Shown here in pieces: positions 8,782 to 21,429 of a stretch of DNA of 64,000 nucleotides. A program made the position numbers and the translations under genes. This stretch comes from Akkermansia muciniphila (GTDB taxonomy: Bacteria; Verrucomicrobiota; Verrucomicrobiia; Verrucomicrobiales; Akkermansiaceae), in contig CAMDAD010000007.1 in the NCBI GenBank assembly GCA_945888515.1, forward strand, positions 1-64,000, given 5' to 3'. Position 1 is the first letter of the stretch. Each line of letters opens with the position of its first letter. Under the pieces are notes generated by a model, which did not search any database, was not told the origin of the DNA, and saw only the letters and a program-made list of their open reading frames with translations.

Positions 8782-9633
8782 ATGCGCTTCGGATTAAATA
8801 CCTTCCTTTACGTCTCCCCATTTGTCACTGAGAGTGTGAAACTTTTTCCCAAATTCAAAAAATGGGGGTTCGATACTCTTGAACTTCCGATTGAAGATCC
8901 TTCGCACATCGATCCCGTCAAAGTGCGCGCCGCAGCGGACAAGGCCGGCATCGCCATCGGCACGGTCTGTGCTTGCATGGGACCGGGACGCGATTTTCGT
9001 GGCTCCGCCGCCGATCAGAAAACCGCTACCGCCTACATCACCCAACTGATCGACCAAGCGGCGATTCTCGGCGCTCACTCGATCATCGGCCCCATTTACT
9101 CAGTCGTGGGCCTGATCGGTTCCCACAGTGATGAGGAGAAAAAGAAACACTTCGACCTTGTGGTAAAAAACCTCAAACCGCTCGCTAAGTATGCGGAGTC
9201 GAAAGGTGTGCAACTGTGCATCGAGCCGCTCAACCGCTTTGAAACCGATTTCCTCAACACGTGCGATCAAGGTCTCAAGCTGGTGAAGGCAATCAACTCG
9301 AAGGCCGTGAAACTCCACCTCGATACCTTCCACATGAACATCGAGGAAAAAAACCAAGCCGCCGCCATCCGCAAGGCCGGTCCCCTACTCGGCCACTTCC
9401 ATGCATGCGGCAGCGATCGCGGCACTCCGGGCGGTGACCACATCGATTGGAAACCCATCGTCAAAGCTCTTAACGAAATCAATTACAAAGGCGATGTCGT
9501 GATCGAGTCCTTCACTACCGACGTCAAAGTCATCGCCCGTGCTGCCGCCATTTGGCGCAAGATGGAACCGAAGCGCGATGACATCGCCGTCAAAGGTCTG
9601 GCCAATCTGAAAAAACTCTTCAAAAAGAAATAA
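8782..9633 (+). CDS. Sugar phosphate isomerase/epimerase, D-tagatose/D-psicose 3-epimerase type
   Basis: A 283-aa TIM-barrel metalloenzyme close to the ketose 3-epimerases, which invert the C3 hydroxyl of ketohexoses. The metal ligands and catalytic pair are visible in family order: IEPLNRFETD (Glu), LHLDTFHMNIEE (Asp and substrate-binding residues), GHFHACGSDRGTPG (His) and VVIESF (second Glu). The ORF begins 15 codons earlier, but ATG 8782 (MRFGLNTFLY) starts the first barrel strand. The downstream DUF1080 gene begins 7 bp after the stop, so the two are probably co-transcribed. The exact substrate, including whether it is a 3-keto sugar, is not determinable. Confidence 0.82.
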   Translation: MRFGLNTFLYVSPFVTESVKLFPKFKKWGFDTLELPIEDPSHIDPVKVRAAADKAGIAIGTVCACMGPGRDFRGSAADQKTATAYITQLIDQAAILGAHSIIGPIYSVVGLIGSHSDEEKKKHFDLVVKNLKPLAKYAESKGVQLCIEPLNRFETDFLNTCDQGLKLVKAINSKAVKLHLDTFHMNIEEKNQAAAIRKAGPLLGHFHACGSDRGTPGGDHIDWKPIVKALNEINYKGDVVIESFTTDVKVIARAAAIWRKMEPKRDDIAVKGLANLKKLFKKK

Positions 9634-9640
9634 TCCTATC

Positions 9641-10339
9641 ATGAAATTCATCACCACCAGTGCTCTCGCACTCCTCGCCTGTTCCCTTGCCTTTGCCGGC
9701 GAGAAGCAGCTATTCAACGGCAAAGACCTCAGCGGCTGGGAAGGCCACGCCGATTTCTGGTCGGTCGAAGACGGCGCCATCACCGGCCGCACCACCAAGG
9801 AAAAGCCCACGGCAGGCAATACCTTTTTGGTATGGAAAGACGGCGAGGTCGGCGACTTCGAGTTGACCTTCCGCTACAAATTCGCGGCAGGCTCAACCTC
9901 GGGGAACAGCGGCGTGCAGTACCGCAGCAAGCTCGTCGATCCGGCGAAGTTTGTGGTCAGCGGCTATCAGGCCGACTTCGAAGTGGGCTCGAAATACAGC
10001 GGCATTCTCTACGAGGAAAAAGCCCGTGGCATTCTCGCCCTGCGCGGTCAAGCGGTCAAAATCACCACTGGTGCCGCACCGAACAAGCCAAAGATCGAAG
10101 TCACCGGCGAGGCTGGCAAGAGCGATGAAATCCAGGCGTCGATCAAACTCGGCGAATGGAACGAATACCGCATCGTCGCCAAAGGAGGACACTTGCAGCA
10201 TTTCATCAACGGTCACAAAACGGTGGACGTTATGGATGAAACAGCGGAAGGCGCGAAAAAAGGCATCCTCGCCCTCCAACTCCACGCCGGCCCGCCGATG
10301 CAGGTGCAGTTCAAAGACATCGTAGTAAAAGAAGACTGA
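9641..10339 (+). CDS. Secreted DUF1080 protein (3-keto-disaccharide hydrolase family)
   Basis: A 232-aa secreted protein with a signal peptide (MKFITTSALALLACSLAFAG). The following LamG-like DUF1080 domain opens with LFNGKDLSGW and contains GNSGVQYRS. Members of this family have been linked to cleavage of 3-keto-glycosides, though many remain uncharacterised. It is tightly linked to the upstream epimerase, a pairing that suggests a shared role in processing oxidised sugars. A terminator follows at 10365. A second copy of this domain forms the N-terminus of the giant protein at 36.5 kb. Confidence 0.85.
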   Translation: MKFITTSALALLACSLAFAGEKQLFNGKDLSGWEGHADFWSVEDGAITGRTTKEKPTAGNTFLVWKDGEVGDFELTFRYKFAAGSTSGNSGVQYRSKLVDPAKFVVSGYQADFEVGSKYSGILYEEKARGILALRGQAVKITTGAAPNKPKIEVTGEAGKSDEIQASIKLGEWNEYRIVAKGGHLQHFINGHKTVDVMDETAEGAKKGILALQLHAGPPMQVQFKDIVVKED

Positions 10340-10364
10340 TCTAACATTCTGTATTCTAACACAT

Positions 10365-10397
10365 AAAAGCTGTCACCTCAGGTGGCGGCTTTTTTTT
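10365..10397 (+). terminator. Rho-independent terminator after the DUF1080 gene
   Basis: An imperfect hairpin (AAAGC..G.CACC / GGTG.C..GCTTT with a TCA loop) is followed by a run of T residues ending at 10397. It lies 26 bp after the DUF1080 stop and before the xylA leader. Confidence 0.75.
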
Positions 10398-10517
10398 ATC
10401 AGTAATCATGGGGCATTTTCCTGCCTCGCACGCTTTCAGCAAGGAAATTGCCTACCCGACCTGATACTGACACTTTATCCACTTGCCCGCCAGCACGTCG
10501 ACTGCTAACTATCGTGC

Positions 10518-11825
<1,308 letters not shown>

Positions 11826-11842
11826 CCTATTTTCCGCTTTGA

Positions 11843-11879
11843 AAAAACGTCCTTTCACCCAGTGTGGAAGGACGTTTTT
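11843..11879 (+). terminator. Rho-independent terminator after xylA
   Basis: A 12-bp stem, AAAAACGTCCTT (11843-11854) with AAGGACGTTTTT (11868-11879), extended inward by CAC/GTG pairs. It starts 17 bp after the xylA stop. The A/T flanks on both sides would also allow termination of minus-strand transcription arriving from the convergent regulator. Confidence 0.85.
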
Positions 11880-12015
11880 CACTTTACGGGCATTGCAAAA
11901 AATACGGCTATCTCGACCACCATCCCACATCGAGACCGCACGGCATCGCTCGTACAAAAGGGCGCGACACGACAAAAGCCTCTCTCTTTGTCTGGTCGAT
12001 TTCACCGATCAGGCA

Positions 12016-13212
12016 TCATCGTAACTCTCCGCGGGCGCGACGATAAGTGCCCGGGGGCACTCCGGTAACGCGCTTGAAGGCCACGCTAAAGTATTCTGAA
12101 TTTTCATATCCGACGCGCGCGGCGATCACGGCGACAGGCAAGTTGGTATGAAGCAAGAAACGCTGGGCCCGCTGGACCTGGATGCGCATGATTTCCTCGT
12201 GCGGGCTGCGACCTAACATTTTTTTCATGCGCGCTTCCATGGTCCGGCGCGCTAGGCCAGCCACGCGTGCGACTTCATCGACCGAGATACCGCGACACGC
12301 ATGTTCACGGATGAAACGCAGGGCTTTTACGAGATTTGCGTCTTCGATGGCGAACACGTCAGTGCTTTGTCGGATGCTGATGCCGGTGGGGCTGACGATT
12401 TGGATGAGTGGCAGATTTTTTTTCCCTGCCATCATCTGATCGAGCGTCTCCGCCGCCATCCAACCGGATCGGCGCGGGTTCGGATCGATGCTCGACAGCG
12501 GCTGCGGGCTGAGTTCACAGAGCAGCTCATCATCATCCACACCGAGCACTGCCACCTCCTCCGGAACTGCCAAGTGTGCGCGGTGACAGGCATCGAGAAT
12601 CTGACGTCCACGGGCATCGTAGCAGGCAAATACCGCCAAAGGCTTGGGCAAATGCACTAGCCAACTTGCGATATCATCGGTCTCGCTCTCACTGTCATCG
12701 CCGCTCCTTTGCGCACTTTGATACAAGTGACAGTTCAGATGTTTTTCTGCGAGAGTCTTAACAAAAAAATCACCACGCTGCCGTGACCAAGGAAAGCGTG
12801 GCACTCCGCAGTAGGCAAAATGTTCAAAGCCGCGATTGAGGAAATGCGTAGCTGCCATTTCCGCGATCGCCTTCCCATCGGTCATGATCGCCGGAAGTTG
12901 TGGCAGAAATCGATAGGAACTCAGATCGACCACGGCTTGCCGAGCCTGCGCCAGCACCTGGGCGATGCTTTTGTTTTCAATTCTCGCGATGATGCCGTCA
13001 CCATCCCATCCGTGCAGCCATTTCGGTGGGGCATCGCCGCGTCCCCGCTCGGCGAGGAAGATATGCCATGGTTGATGACTGCGGATGTAATCTTCTACTC
13101 CATGCAACATCGAGCGAGCATAGCCATTGGAGGTCTCAATCAACAGAGCCACACGCGGAGCCTCACCCGGCTCACGTGTCTTGCGAGGAATATGGGAACG
13201 CTTGCTCTGCAT
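12016..13212 (-). CDS. xylR: XylR-type transcriptional regulator (sugar-binding plus AraC HTH)
   Basis: The 398-aa protein joins a LacI-like periplasmic-binding-type sensor domain (about 20-280, RVALLIETSNGYARSMLHGV through AVLGVDDDELLC) to a C-terminal AraC double helix-turn-helix (about 290-395, GISVDEVARVAGLARRTMEARM and VGYENSEYFSVAFKRVTG). This arrangement is that of the E. coli xylose regulator XylR. Position convergent to xylA supports the assignment, but the effector could be another sugar. It lies 12 bp downstream of the MCE gene and so may be co-transcribed with an otherwise unrelated upstream series. Confidence 0.85.
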   Translation of the reverse strand: MQSKRSHIPRKTREPGEAPRVALLIETSNGYARSMLHGVEDYIRSHQPWHIFLAERGRGDAPPKWLHGWDGDGIIARIENKSIAQVLAQARQAVVDLSSYRFLPQLPAIMTDGKAIAEMAATHFLNRGFEHFAYCGVPRFPWSRQRGDFFVKTLAEKHLNCHLYQSAQRSGDDSESETDDIASWLVHLPKPLAVFACYDARGRQILDACHRAHLAVPEEVAVLGVDDDELLCELSPQPLSSIDPNPRRSGWMAAETLDQMMAGKKNLPLIQIVSPTGISIRQSTDVFAIEDANLVKALRFIREHACRGISVDEVARVAGLARRTMEARMKKMLGRSPHEEIMRIQVQRAQRFLLHTNLPVAVIAARVGYENSEYFSVAFKRVTGVPPGTYRRARGELR

Positions 13213-13224
13213 AGGAGAGGATCC

Positions 13225-14250
13225 TCAGCGGCGTTTGCCTCGGAAACGATTGCGTGGATCATTCTCCGGATACACCGATTCACCATCTTGATAGCGCAGA
13301 ATGCCTCGCTCTTTCAAATTGCGAATGAAAGCCTTCGCATCACTCGAAACTTCATTGTCTTGAGTCAGCGTGCCCAGTAGGCCATTGCCTTTCACCACCT
13401 GATCCATCGTAGTATTTGCCTTCGTAGCCGCCATTGTGATGGCCTTAGTCGCCTTGGGCAGCTCTGCCAGCGTGGGACCTAGCTCGTCCACTCGCTGATC
13501 GATCTTCGCCAGCGTTTTTTCGGCACCCGCAGCCGCTTTTTCCATGGAAACGATCGCGCGCCGCGCATCTGCGATAGCAGGTTCCATTTCTCGACTGACC
13601 TTCTCAAAATTCTCACTGGTTGCTCGGAAACTGGAAATCGTCTGATCCACTTGTGTAAGATTTCCCTCTTTCAATACCGACGTATTAACCTTCTCTAAAG
13701 TCTCCGATAGATGCTTGGAAGCTTCGCGAATTTCATCAATGGCACCGTCCACTTTTTTCAAAGTACCGGAAGCACCATCCATCAACTTTCTGGCATCGTG
13801 GCTGAGAATTTCCGCATTGCTCTGGATCGCGTCCAGACCCGATGGTCCATTACCGATGATCACCGAATCAGGCTTGATGAACTTGCCCGATTTGATCTTT
13901 GGTGGCGTGACGATGATCATCTTGTCGCCGAGCAGTGATGCCGATGCGACACCCAGAGTGGCGCCCTCAGGAATGTTGATTCGTTCATCGATACGCAGAT
14001 CGATCTCGACCAGAGCATCTCCGTTCAGAACCGGCAACTTTGCTACGCGTCCGATCTTGGCGCCACCCATGCGGATTTCCGAGCCTTTGATGATGCCTGC
14101 GGCGTCATCTACAATCAATGACAAGACATAGGATTCATGAAATTTTTCGCCGAAACGACCGAACTGAATGATAAGACTGCCCAGCAGCACCAAGCCGATC
14201 AAAAAGAATGTGCCAACATACAATTCAGACTTATTTTTCTCGGCTGCCAT
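13225..14250 (-). CDS. MCE/MlaD-family protein
   Basis: The protein has an N-terminal membrane anchor (about 11-33, TFFLIGLVLLGSLIIQF). An MCE domain follows (about 38-118, including GIIKGSEIRMGGAKIGRV and GATLGVASASLLGDKM), then a long helical region with coiled-coil character (about 150-300). MCE proteins form envelope-spanning rings or tubes that move lipids, usually with an MlaE permease and MlaF ATPase. Neither is present here, so its partners must be encoded elsewhere. The track start is a TTG at 14280; ATG 14250 is preferred but unproven. The gene lies 50 bp after the pseudoprotease stop, or 20 bp if the TTG is used. Confidence 0.8.
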   Translation of the reverse strand: MAAEKNKSELYVGTFFLIGLVLLGSLIIQFGRFGEKFHESYVLSLIVDDAAGIIKGSEIRMGGAKIGRVAKLPVLNGDALVEIDLRIDERINIPEGATLGVASASLLGDKMIIVTPPKIKSGKFIKPDSVIIGNGPSGLDAIQSNAEILSHDARKLMDGASGTLKKVDGAIDEIREASKHLSETLEKVNTSVLKEGNLTQVDQTISSFRATSENFEKVSREMEPAIADARRAIVSMEKAAAGAEKTLAKIDQRVDELGPTLAELPKATKAITMAATKANTTMDQVVKGNGLLGTLTQDNEVSSDAKAFIRNLKERGILRYQDGESVYPENDPRNRFRGKRR

Positions 14251-14300
14251 CGGTGGATAGGTTGCCACAATTTCTGACAAAGAGCAAGAGGTAAGGATAC

Positions 14301-15485
14301 TCAGCGCCCAAGTCCGTCAATCTCCTCGTCAAGCATGCGCATCAACTGCTGCATTTCCTTCATCCTCGCTCTCATTCGTTCCATGTCCGGGCGATTGAGG
14401 CGGGGACGGACTTCGCGAGTGCGAGACAACTGAGGTCCTGGCTCGAACGTTTTCACCTTTGCCAATCGCTCCTCCACTGGCTTGCGCTGAAGCATGGCGA
14501 CGATGATTTCAGAGGGAATCACATAGCTGCGAATCCGCCCTGCACGTGCAGCGGAAATGCCGACCACCTGACCTTGGAGGTCGAGAACAGGACCACCGCA
14601 TTCCTCGGGATTGAGCACCATATCGGTCTGAATCACGGAGGGAAACCCATCGCGCACCTGACTGATCTCTCCGCCCATTCGCTCCATGACTTCGAGGCGC
14701 CGCTGCGGAAACTGTCCGATGGCTTGCTTCGAACCCAACACAAGATCTACCGCAAGCGATTTGCCCTCACGGGAAAACAACACCTTTACGGTATCGCCGG
14801 GTTTCATGGTCGCGAGCATGGAGCGGAACTCCATCATACTACCGATCACTTTCCCATTTAGGTTCAAAATGATATCTCCCACAGCGAGTCCCATCTTCTC
14901 CGCTGGCGATTTCTCCGCCACTTGCCGGATCACGACACCCGTGCCCTCCGTGTGATTCTCCACACCCACCCCCACGAAAGCCTGATCACTCTCGCGCAAG
15001 GTGCGTTCCTTCACACTGACCACACCCATACCCAAGGTCACATCGCCGGGGCCAGCTGCGATCAAGAAACGCCCCAGATCCGGCTTTGCCGACTGCGCAA
15101 ATAGGAGAGGACGCAGCGTAGAGTCCTTCAGTTTGAGAAGCACCAGATCTTCATCTTCGTAAACACCCTCTATGCTCGCATCGTAGGTCACATTTCCTCC
15201 TGCGACGCACTGCAGTGGCTGACCTTTCGAGCGAGCCACCTCGCTCCATTTCGCCAGCACCTGCGAGCCATCGCCCACCACGGTGCCCACGCACAACTGC
15301 CTTTTTCCGCCAGCCCACACCCACACCACGGACTTGCCCGCTTTCTGCGAGAGAGGAGTCACCAAATCAAAAACTTCCCCTGCCTGCCTGCGCAGCACCA
15401 CACGATCCTGCTCGGTCTGCAGCGGCAATTCCTGCGCCCACAGCGATGAGATCATCAAACATCCTAACAAAAATTCGCGTTTCAT
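14301..15485 (-). CDS. Secreted trypsin-like pseudoprotease interrupted by a PDZ domain
   Basis: A 394-aa exported protein (signal peptide MKREFLLGCLMISSLWAQ) with an unusual S1C layout. The first trypsin-like half (about 30-160) carries VLAKWSEV where HtrA proteins have the catalytic His, although the DEDLVLLKL Asp region remains. A PDZ domain (about 170-255, VGVENHTEGTGVVIRQV) then follows. The second half resumes later with NPEECGGPVLD at about 295, in which the catalytic Ser of GxSGGP is Cys. Two of three catalytic residues are therefore changed, and the protein probably binds rather than cuts. The start was moved to the signal peptide Met. It lies directly downstream of an intact HtrA-like gene. 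Confidence 0.75.
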   Translation of the reverse strand: MKREFLLGCLMISSLWAQELPLQTEQDRVVLRRQAGEVFDLVTPLSQKAGKSVVWVWAGGKRQLCVGTVVGDGSQVLAKWSEVARSKGQPLQCVAGGNVTYDASIEGVYEDEDLVLLKLKDSTLRPLLFAQSAKPDLGRFLIAAGPGDVTLGMGVVSVKERTLRESDQAFVGVGVENHTEGTGVVIRQVAEKSPAEKMGLAVGDIILNLNGKVIGSMMEFRSMLATMKPGDTVKVLFSREGKSLAVDLVLGSKQAIGQFPQRRLEVMERMGGEISQVRDGFPSVIQTDMVLNPEECGGPVLDLQGQVVGISAARAGRIRSYVIPSEIIVAMLQRKPVEERLAKVKTFEPGPQLSRTREVRPRLNRPDMERMRARMKEMQQLMRMLDEEIDGLGR

Positions 15486-15504
15486 CGTGTATAATCTTCG
15501 GTTC

Positions 15505-16464
15505 TTATTGCGCGTCGCCCCGACGTACCAGTTCCACTTCCTTTTCCATCGGCCTGCCATCGCGTTGGATGGAAAGCTTCACCTTATCCCCGACTTGCTT
15601 GCGAAGAAGCTCGTTGCGCAAGTCATCCAGATTGCGAATGCGCTGCCCTTCCAGAGAAACAATCACATCGCCCGGCTTGATGCCCGCTTCCGTCGCCTTC
15701 GATCCCTGGCTAACCTCGCCGACGATCAATCCGGCACGCGACCAATCAATCGCCACTCCCAGAACTGGCATGTCCTCGTTCTGCAGAGGATCGAGCACCA
15801 GTTTCCCCCACTGCTCCCCTTTCAGCATTCGGTCCCAGTCCTCCTTGAATCCATCCACGCCCGCGTGGTTATTTGCCGTGAGTGCTTGGCCGATGTTTGA
15901 ATTGATACCGATAATAGTGCCCTGAAGATCAAAGATGGGACCACCTGAATCGCCACCGATAAGAGTGCAATCGGTCGTGAAAAAATTCCCAGGACCCTTG
16001 GAAACGACGCGCCCGAAGCGAACGGGTGGCGTGCGCGCCGGATCAAAGCCTGCCGCATGTCCAGTGGCAACCACCCAGTCTCCGACTTCTAGGGTTTTGG
16101 ACGTACCACGATCAGCAGCTGGCCATTTGTCGCCGCCTTCGATCTTCACCATGGCGAGGTCCTTGCCATAATTCGCGCCGAGCACCTTTCCCTTCACCGT
16201 TTTGCCATCGGGAAATACGACATCCATCATTTCGCTCCCCTGCACCACGTGCGCGGCGGTGAGGATCAGTCCCGCTTCATTCGTGATCACTCCCGAGCCC
16301 GAGCTCGAAGAATCTGCAGCGATCAAGGCAACCGTTAAGGGGACGCATTTTTCTGCCACCGCTTGCACCTTTGCTTCGACTTCCAGAAGATCCTGCAAGT
16401 CCCGCACAGGTGCCGCGAAGGCGAGGTGCGACAATACAATCCATCCAAGAAATGATGCTTTCAT
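15505..16464 (-). CDS. HtrA/DegP-like S1C serine protease with one PDZ domain
   Basis: A 319-aa exported protease (signal peptide MKASFLGWIVLSHLAFA). The complete catalytic triad is visible: LTAAHVV (His, about 72), DLAMVKI (Asp, about 103) and GGDSGGPIFD (Ser, about 173). A C-terminal PDZ domain follows (about 210-310, including SKATEAGIKPGDVIVSLEG). Proteins of this type degrade or chaperone misfolded envelope proteins. It has a single PDZ, so it is closer to DegS-length proteins but lacks a TM anchor beyond the signal. The start at 16464 removes nine track residues. The downstream pseudoprotease looks like a diverged paralogue. Confidence 0.88.
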   Translation of the reverse strand: MKASFLGWIVLSHLAFAAPVRDLQDLLEVEAKVQAVAEKCVPLTVALIAADSSSSGSGVITNEAGLILTAAHVVQGSEMMDVVFPDGKTVKGKVLGANYGKDLAMVKIEGGDKWPAADRGTSKTLEVGDWVVATGHAAGFDPARTPPVRFGRVVSKGPGNFFTTDCTLIGGDSGGPIFDLQGTIIGINSNIGQALTANNHAGVDGFKEDWDRMLKGEQWGKLVLDPLQNEDMPVLGVAIDWSRAGLIVGEVSQGSKATEAGIKPGDVIVSLEGQRIRNLDDLRNELLRKQVGDKVKLSIQRDGRPMEKEVELVRRGDAQ

Positions 16465-16537
16465 AGTTTCATGGTAGCAAACGATGCTCATTCGTCAAAT
16501 TATCTCACTTTTTCTATTGGATGCTTGCTAAAGCGCG

Positions 16538-17089
16538 TCATCCATTCACCTTGCCAGGGACCTTGTATTGACTGCCCAAGTCCTGCAAAGTCTGGTTGCT
16601 GTCATTGGTCCCCACGATGCGTAGCAGGACTTTCAAATCGCCTTTTTGACCCATGTTGTATTCCGTAACGGTCTTGCGTATGGAAGCGGAGAGAAGTTTC
16701 AATACTTGCCGAGCCGTGAGATCGATGTCGGGTGGTATAACCAAATTCGCAATGTTGATCTCCACCTGCAAAGTGCCTGAATCATCCAGCTCCGCCGCTA
16801 CTTTGAGACCGCAGAGTACGACCAGGTTCACCTCCTTAATTGCATAGTTCGGATTATTCGTCGGCAGCTGATGCGGCATGGCAATGGATTCGACGAGAAC
16901 CTCAGGAAAGGCACCGGTCAAAGCCATGGGGCGCGAAAGGATCGCCGCCTGCAGCGCCTCACCGGTATCGTCGACTTCATCATCCACATCAGATCCATGC
17001 AAACTCAGCGGTTGATAGATGTTTGCCACATCAATTACAGTAGCATGCGTGAGCAACATCGTAGCAGCGAGCAGGATTATCATTTTCAT
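16538..17089 (-). CDS. Small secreted protein of unknown function
   Basis: A 183-aa protein with an N-terminal hydrophobic signal (MKMIILLAATMLLTHATV) and a soluble body without cysteine pairs or recognised motifs. Alternating stretches such as GTLQVEINIANLVIPPDIDL suggest beta structure. I do not recognise the family. The start at 17089 is chosen for the signal peptide; the track extends 40 residues upstream across the katG terminator. It lies 73 bp upstream of the HtrA-like gene and may head that minus-strand transcript. Confidence 0.6.
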   Translation of the reverse strand: MKMIILLAATMLLTHATVIDVANIYQPLSLHGSDVDDEVDDTGEALQAAILSRPMALTGAFPEVLVESIAMPHQLPTNNPNYAIKEVNLVVLCGLKVAAELDDSGTLQVEINIANLVIPPDIDLTARQVLKLLSASIRKTVTEYNMGQKGDLKVLLRIVGTNDSNQTLQDLGSQYKVPGKVNG

Positions 17090-17164
17090 GCCAGCGTAGT
17101 AGCACAAAGTAGACTGAGGCGACAACGAGCAAATTCCAAAGAGTGATCGGATCGCACGACAAAA

Positions 17165-17199
17165 AAAACCTGCCCTAGGCTCAATGCCGGGCAGGTTTT
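17165..17199 (-). terminator. Rho-independent terminator after katG
   Basis: An 11-bp stem, AAAACCTGCCC (17165-17175) with GGGCAGGTTTT (17189-17199), is followed on the minus strand by eight T residues. It sits 30 bp past the katG stop and separates katG from the small secreted protein gene on the same strand. Confidence 0.9.
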
Positions 17200-17229
17200 G
17201 CGAAAACAATTACCTGAGAAACAATCTGA

Positions 17230-19614
<2,385 letters not shown>

Positions 19615-20025
19615 TTACAGTCGACATTCGGGGCAGGTTCCCCAGTAAATCACCTCGGCCTCTTCGATGAGAAAGCCGTGATGATCCGCAGCGTGAAGGC
19701 AGGGGGTCTGGCCGACAGAGCAGTCGACATCAACCGTTTTTCCGCAGGATCTGCAAATCAGATGGTGATGATTGTCACCAATCCGATTTTCAAACAAAGC
19801 GGGAGAGCCGGCTGGCTGGATACGACGAATCGCGCCTTTTTCCACCAGAGTGCCGAGCGCGTTGTAAACGGCCTGTTTCGAGATCGAGCCGATCTCTGAC
19901 TTCACCATCTCTGCAATCCGCTCCGCAGTGGCGTGTGGATGAGTTGCCACCGCCCGCAACACCGCGAGGCGCTGCGCCGTCACGGATAAACCGTGGTCGC
20001 GGAGAACATGTTTTGCATCGGACAC
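19615..20025 (-). CDS. Fur-family (PerR-like) regulator upstream of katG
   Basis: A 136-aa Fur-superfamily repressor. It has an N-terminal winged helix ([37 protein letters not shown]) and a C-terminal metal domain with [13 protein letters not shown] and a terminal CPEC, giving two CxxC structural-zinc motifs. Linkage to katG on the same strand suggests a peroxide-sensing PerR or FurA role, but sensing of iron versus peroxide cannot be read directly. The start codon is GTG 20025. The gene is preceded by an AT-rich region with an inverted repeat that may be its own operator. Confidence 0.85.
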   Translation of the reverse strand: MSDAKHVLRDHGLSVTAQRLAVLRAVATHPHATAERIAEMVKSEIGSISKQAVYNALGTLVEKGAIRRIQPAGSPALFENRIGDNHHHLICRSCGKTVDVDCSVGQTPCLHAADHHGFLIEEAEVIYWGTCPECRL

Positions 20026-20364
20026 GAAATTACGATCTCATAAAAATGGATTTAGTCAATATTTTTATCCAATCAACTATAATCACTCGCATAGGAGTAT
20101 CCCCCGCGATCTCTTGATTTTTTCTTTGCATCGCTTCTTGCGCGCCGGACCGAAGCCGTTCAGTTTTTTTGGTTTTCTTGACGGATATTTATGAATATTG
20201 ATTGACTTTTTAAAAATTCCTGATTGTCTGGTCTTTCCGAATTCCGTGGAATTGTCACAAGAATTTCCCAGATGACAGCGAGTGCTGCGTCTCTCTCATC
20301 TGCCCTTGCTTTGACTGCACGGCGTTTCGGAATTTTTTTATTCTTTCCACTTTTCCCCATTTCC
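20026..20364. promoter_or_regulatory. Divergent promoter region between fur and mreB
   Basis: This 339-bp gap is AT-rich. A perfect 8-bp inverted repeat ATAAAAAT (20040-20047) / ATTTTTAT (20061-20068) with 13-bp spacing lies just before the fur GTG and could be a Fur/PerR-type site. Toward mreB there are TTGACG and TTGACT elements near 20178-20205, but no convincing -10 partner. The mreB ORF in the track extends into this region by 47 codons without homology-like sequence. No further gene was seen. Confidence 0.4.
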
Positions 20365-21396
20365 ATGTCCCTTTTCAATCGAATATTTGGTCACTGGCTC
20401 TCCCAAGACATTGGGATTGACCTTGGCACCGCAAACACTCTTGTCTGCGTGAAAGATCACGGTATCGTCTTGCGAGAGCCTTCTGTTGTCGCCGTCAAGG
20501 CCGGCACCAACGAGGTTCTTGCCGTAGGCGATGACGCAAAACGCATGCTCGGCCGCACCCCTGGTGACATCGTCGCCATCCGTCCGCTCAAGGATGGCGT
20601 CATATCAGACTTCCGCGTTACCGAGGCGATGCTGCGCCATTTCATCAAAAAAGTGAACAATGGCCGGCGTTCGAACTCGCGTGTGGTCATCGCTGTGCCC
20701 TCCGGCATCACGGAAGTGGAAAAGCGCGCCGTTCGCGAGTCCGCCGAAATGGCAGGAGCGCGAGAGGTCTATCTGATCGAAGAACCCATGGCGGCGGCAA
20801 TCGGCGTAGGACTTCCCGTGCAGGATGCCGCGGGCAACATGATTGTCGATATCGGCGGAGGCACGACCGAGGTAGCTCTGATTTCTCTCTCGGGCATCGT
20901 CTATGCACGCAGCGTACGCGTGGCGGGAGATGAGTTGGACGAATCGATTATTTCCTACATGAAACGAGCCTACAATCTCATGATTGGGGAACGGACGGCA
21001 GAGGACATCAAAATTCGTATCGGCTCAGCGGCACCACTGCCCAAGGAGCTAACGATGGAAGTCAAAGGCCGCGATCTTGTGGCTGGTTTGCCGAAAACGA
21101 TTACGATCACCTCGCAAGAGGTGCGCGATGCGATGGCAGATCCACTGCAGCAAGTGATCGACGGTATTCGCACCACACTCGAGCGCTGTCCTCCGGAATT
21201 GGCAGCCGATTTGGTGGACCGCGGCATTATTCTCGCTGGCGGTGGAGCCCTTCTCAAAGGACTGGATCGACTGATTCGTGAGGAAACAGGATTGCCCGTT
21301 CACATTGCGGAAGATCCGCTCAGCGCCGTGGCAGAGGGCACAGGCAAGGCCTTGCAAGAAATCGCCTTGCTCAAGCGTATCTCCAATATTGGTTGA
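20365..21396 (+). CDS. mreB: Rod shape-determining protein MreB
   Basis: An actin-like ATPase that organises the elongasome beneath the membrane. The 343-aa product starts [29 protein letters not shown] and shows the phosphate-1 motif (DLGTANTLV), the [10 protein letters not shown] phosphate-2 motif and the [11 protein letters not shown] adenosine motif. The track start at 20224 adds 47 residues that do not resemble MreB, so ATG 20365 is chosen. It heads an operon with mreC 33 bp downstream, then mreD, mrdA and an RNase E/G gene. Confidence 0.95.
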   Translation: MSLFNRIFGHWLSQDIGIDLGTANTLVCVKDHGIVLREPSVVAVKAGTNEVLAVGDDAKRMLGRTPGDIVAIRPLKDGVISDFRVTEAMLRHFIKKVNNGRRSNSRVVIAVPSGITEVEKRAVRESAEMAGAREVYLIEEPMAAAIGVGLPVQDAAGNMIVDIGGGTTEVALISLSGIVYARSVRVAGDELDESIISYMKRAYNLMIGERTAEDIKIRIGSAAPLPKELTMEVKGRDLVAGLPKTITITSQEVRDAMADPLQQVIDGIRTTLERCPPELAADLVDRGIILAGGGALLKGLDRLIREETGLPVHIAEDPLSAVAEGTGKALQEIALLKRISNIG

Positions 21397-21429
21397 TTTT
21401 CTCGTCGCATCCCCTGGATTTTTCCGGCC

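Noticed and set aside
20224-20364. Extended N-terminus of MreB in the ORF track
   Set aside because: The extra 47 residues do not resemble MreB, and the internal ATG gives the canonical start and length.
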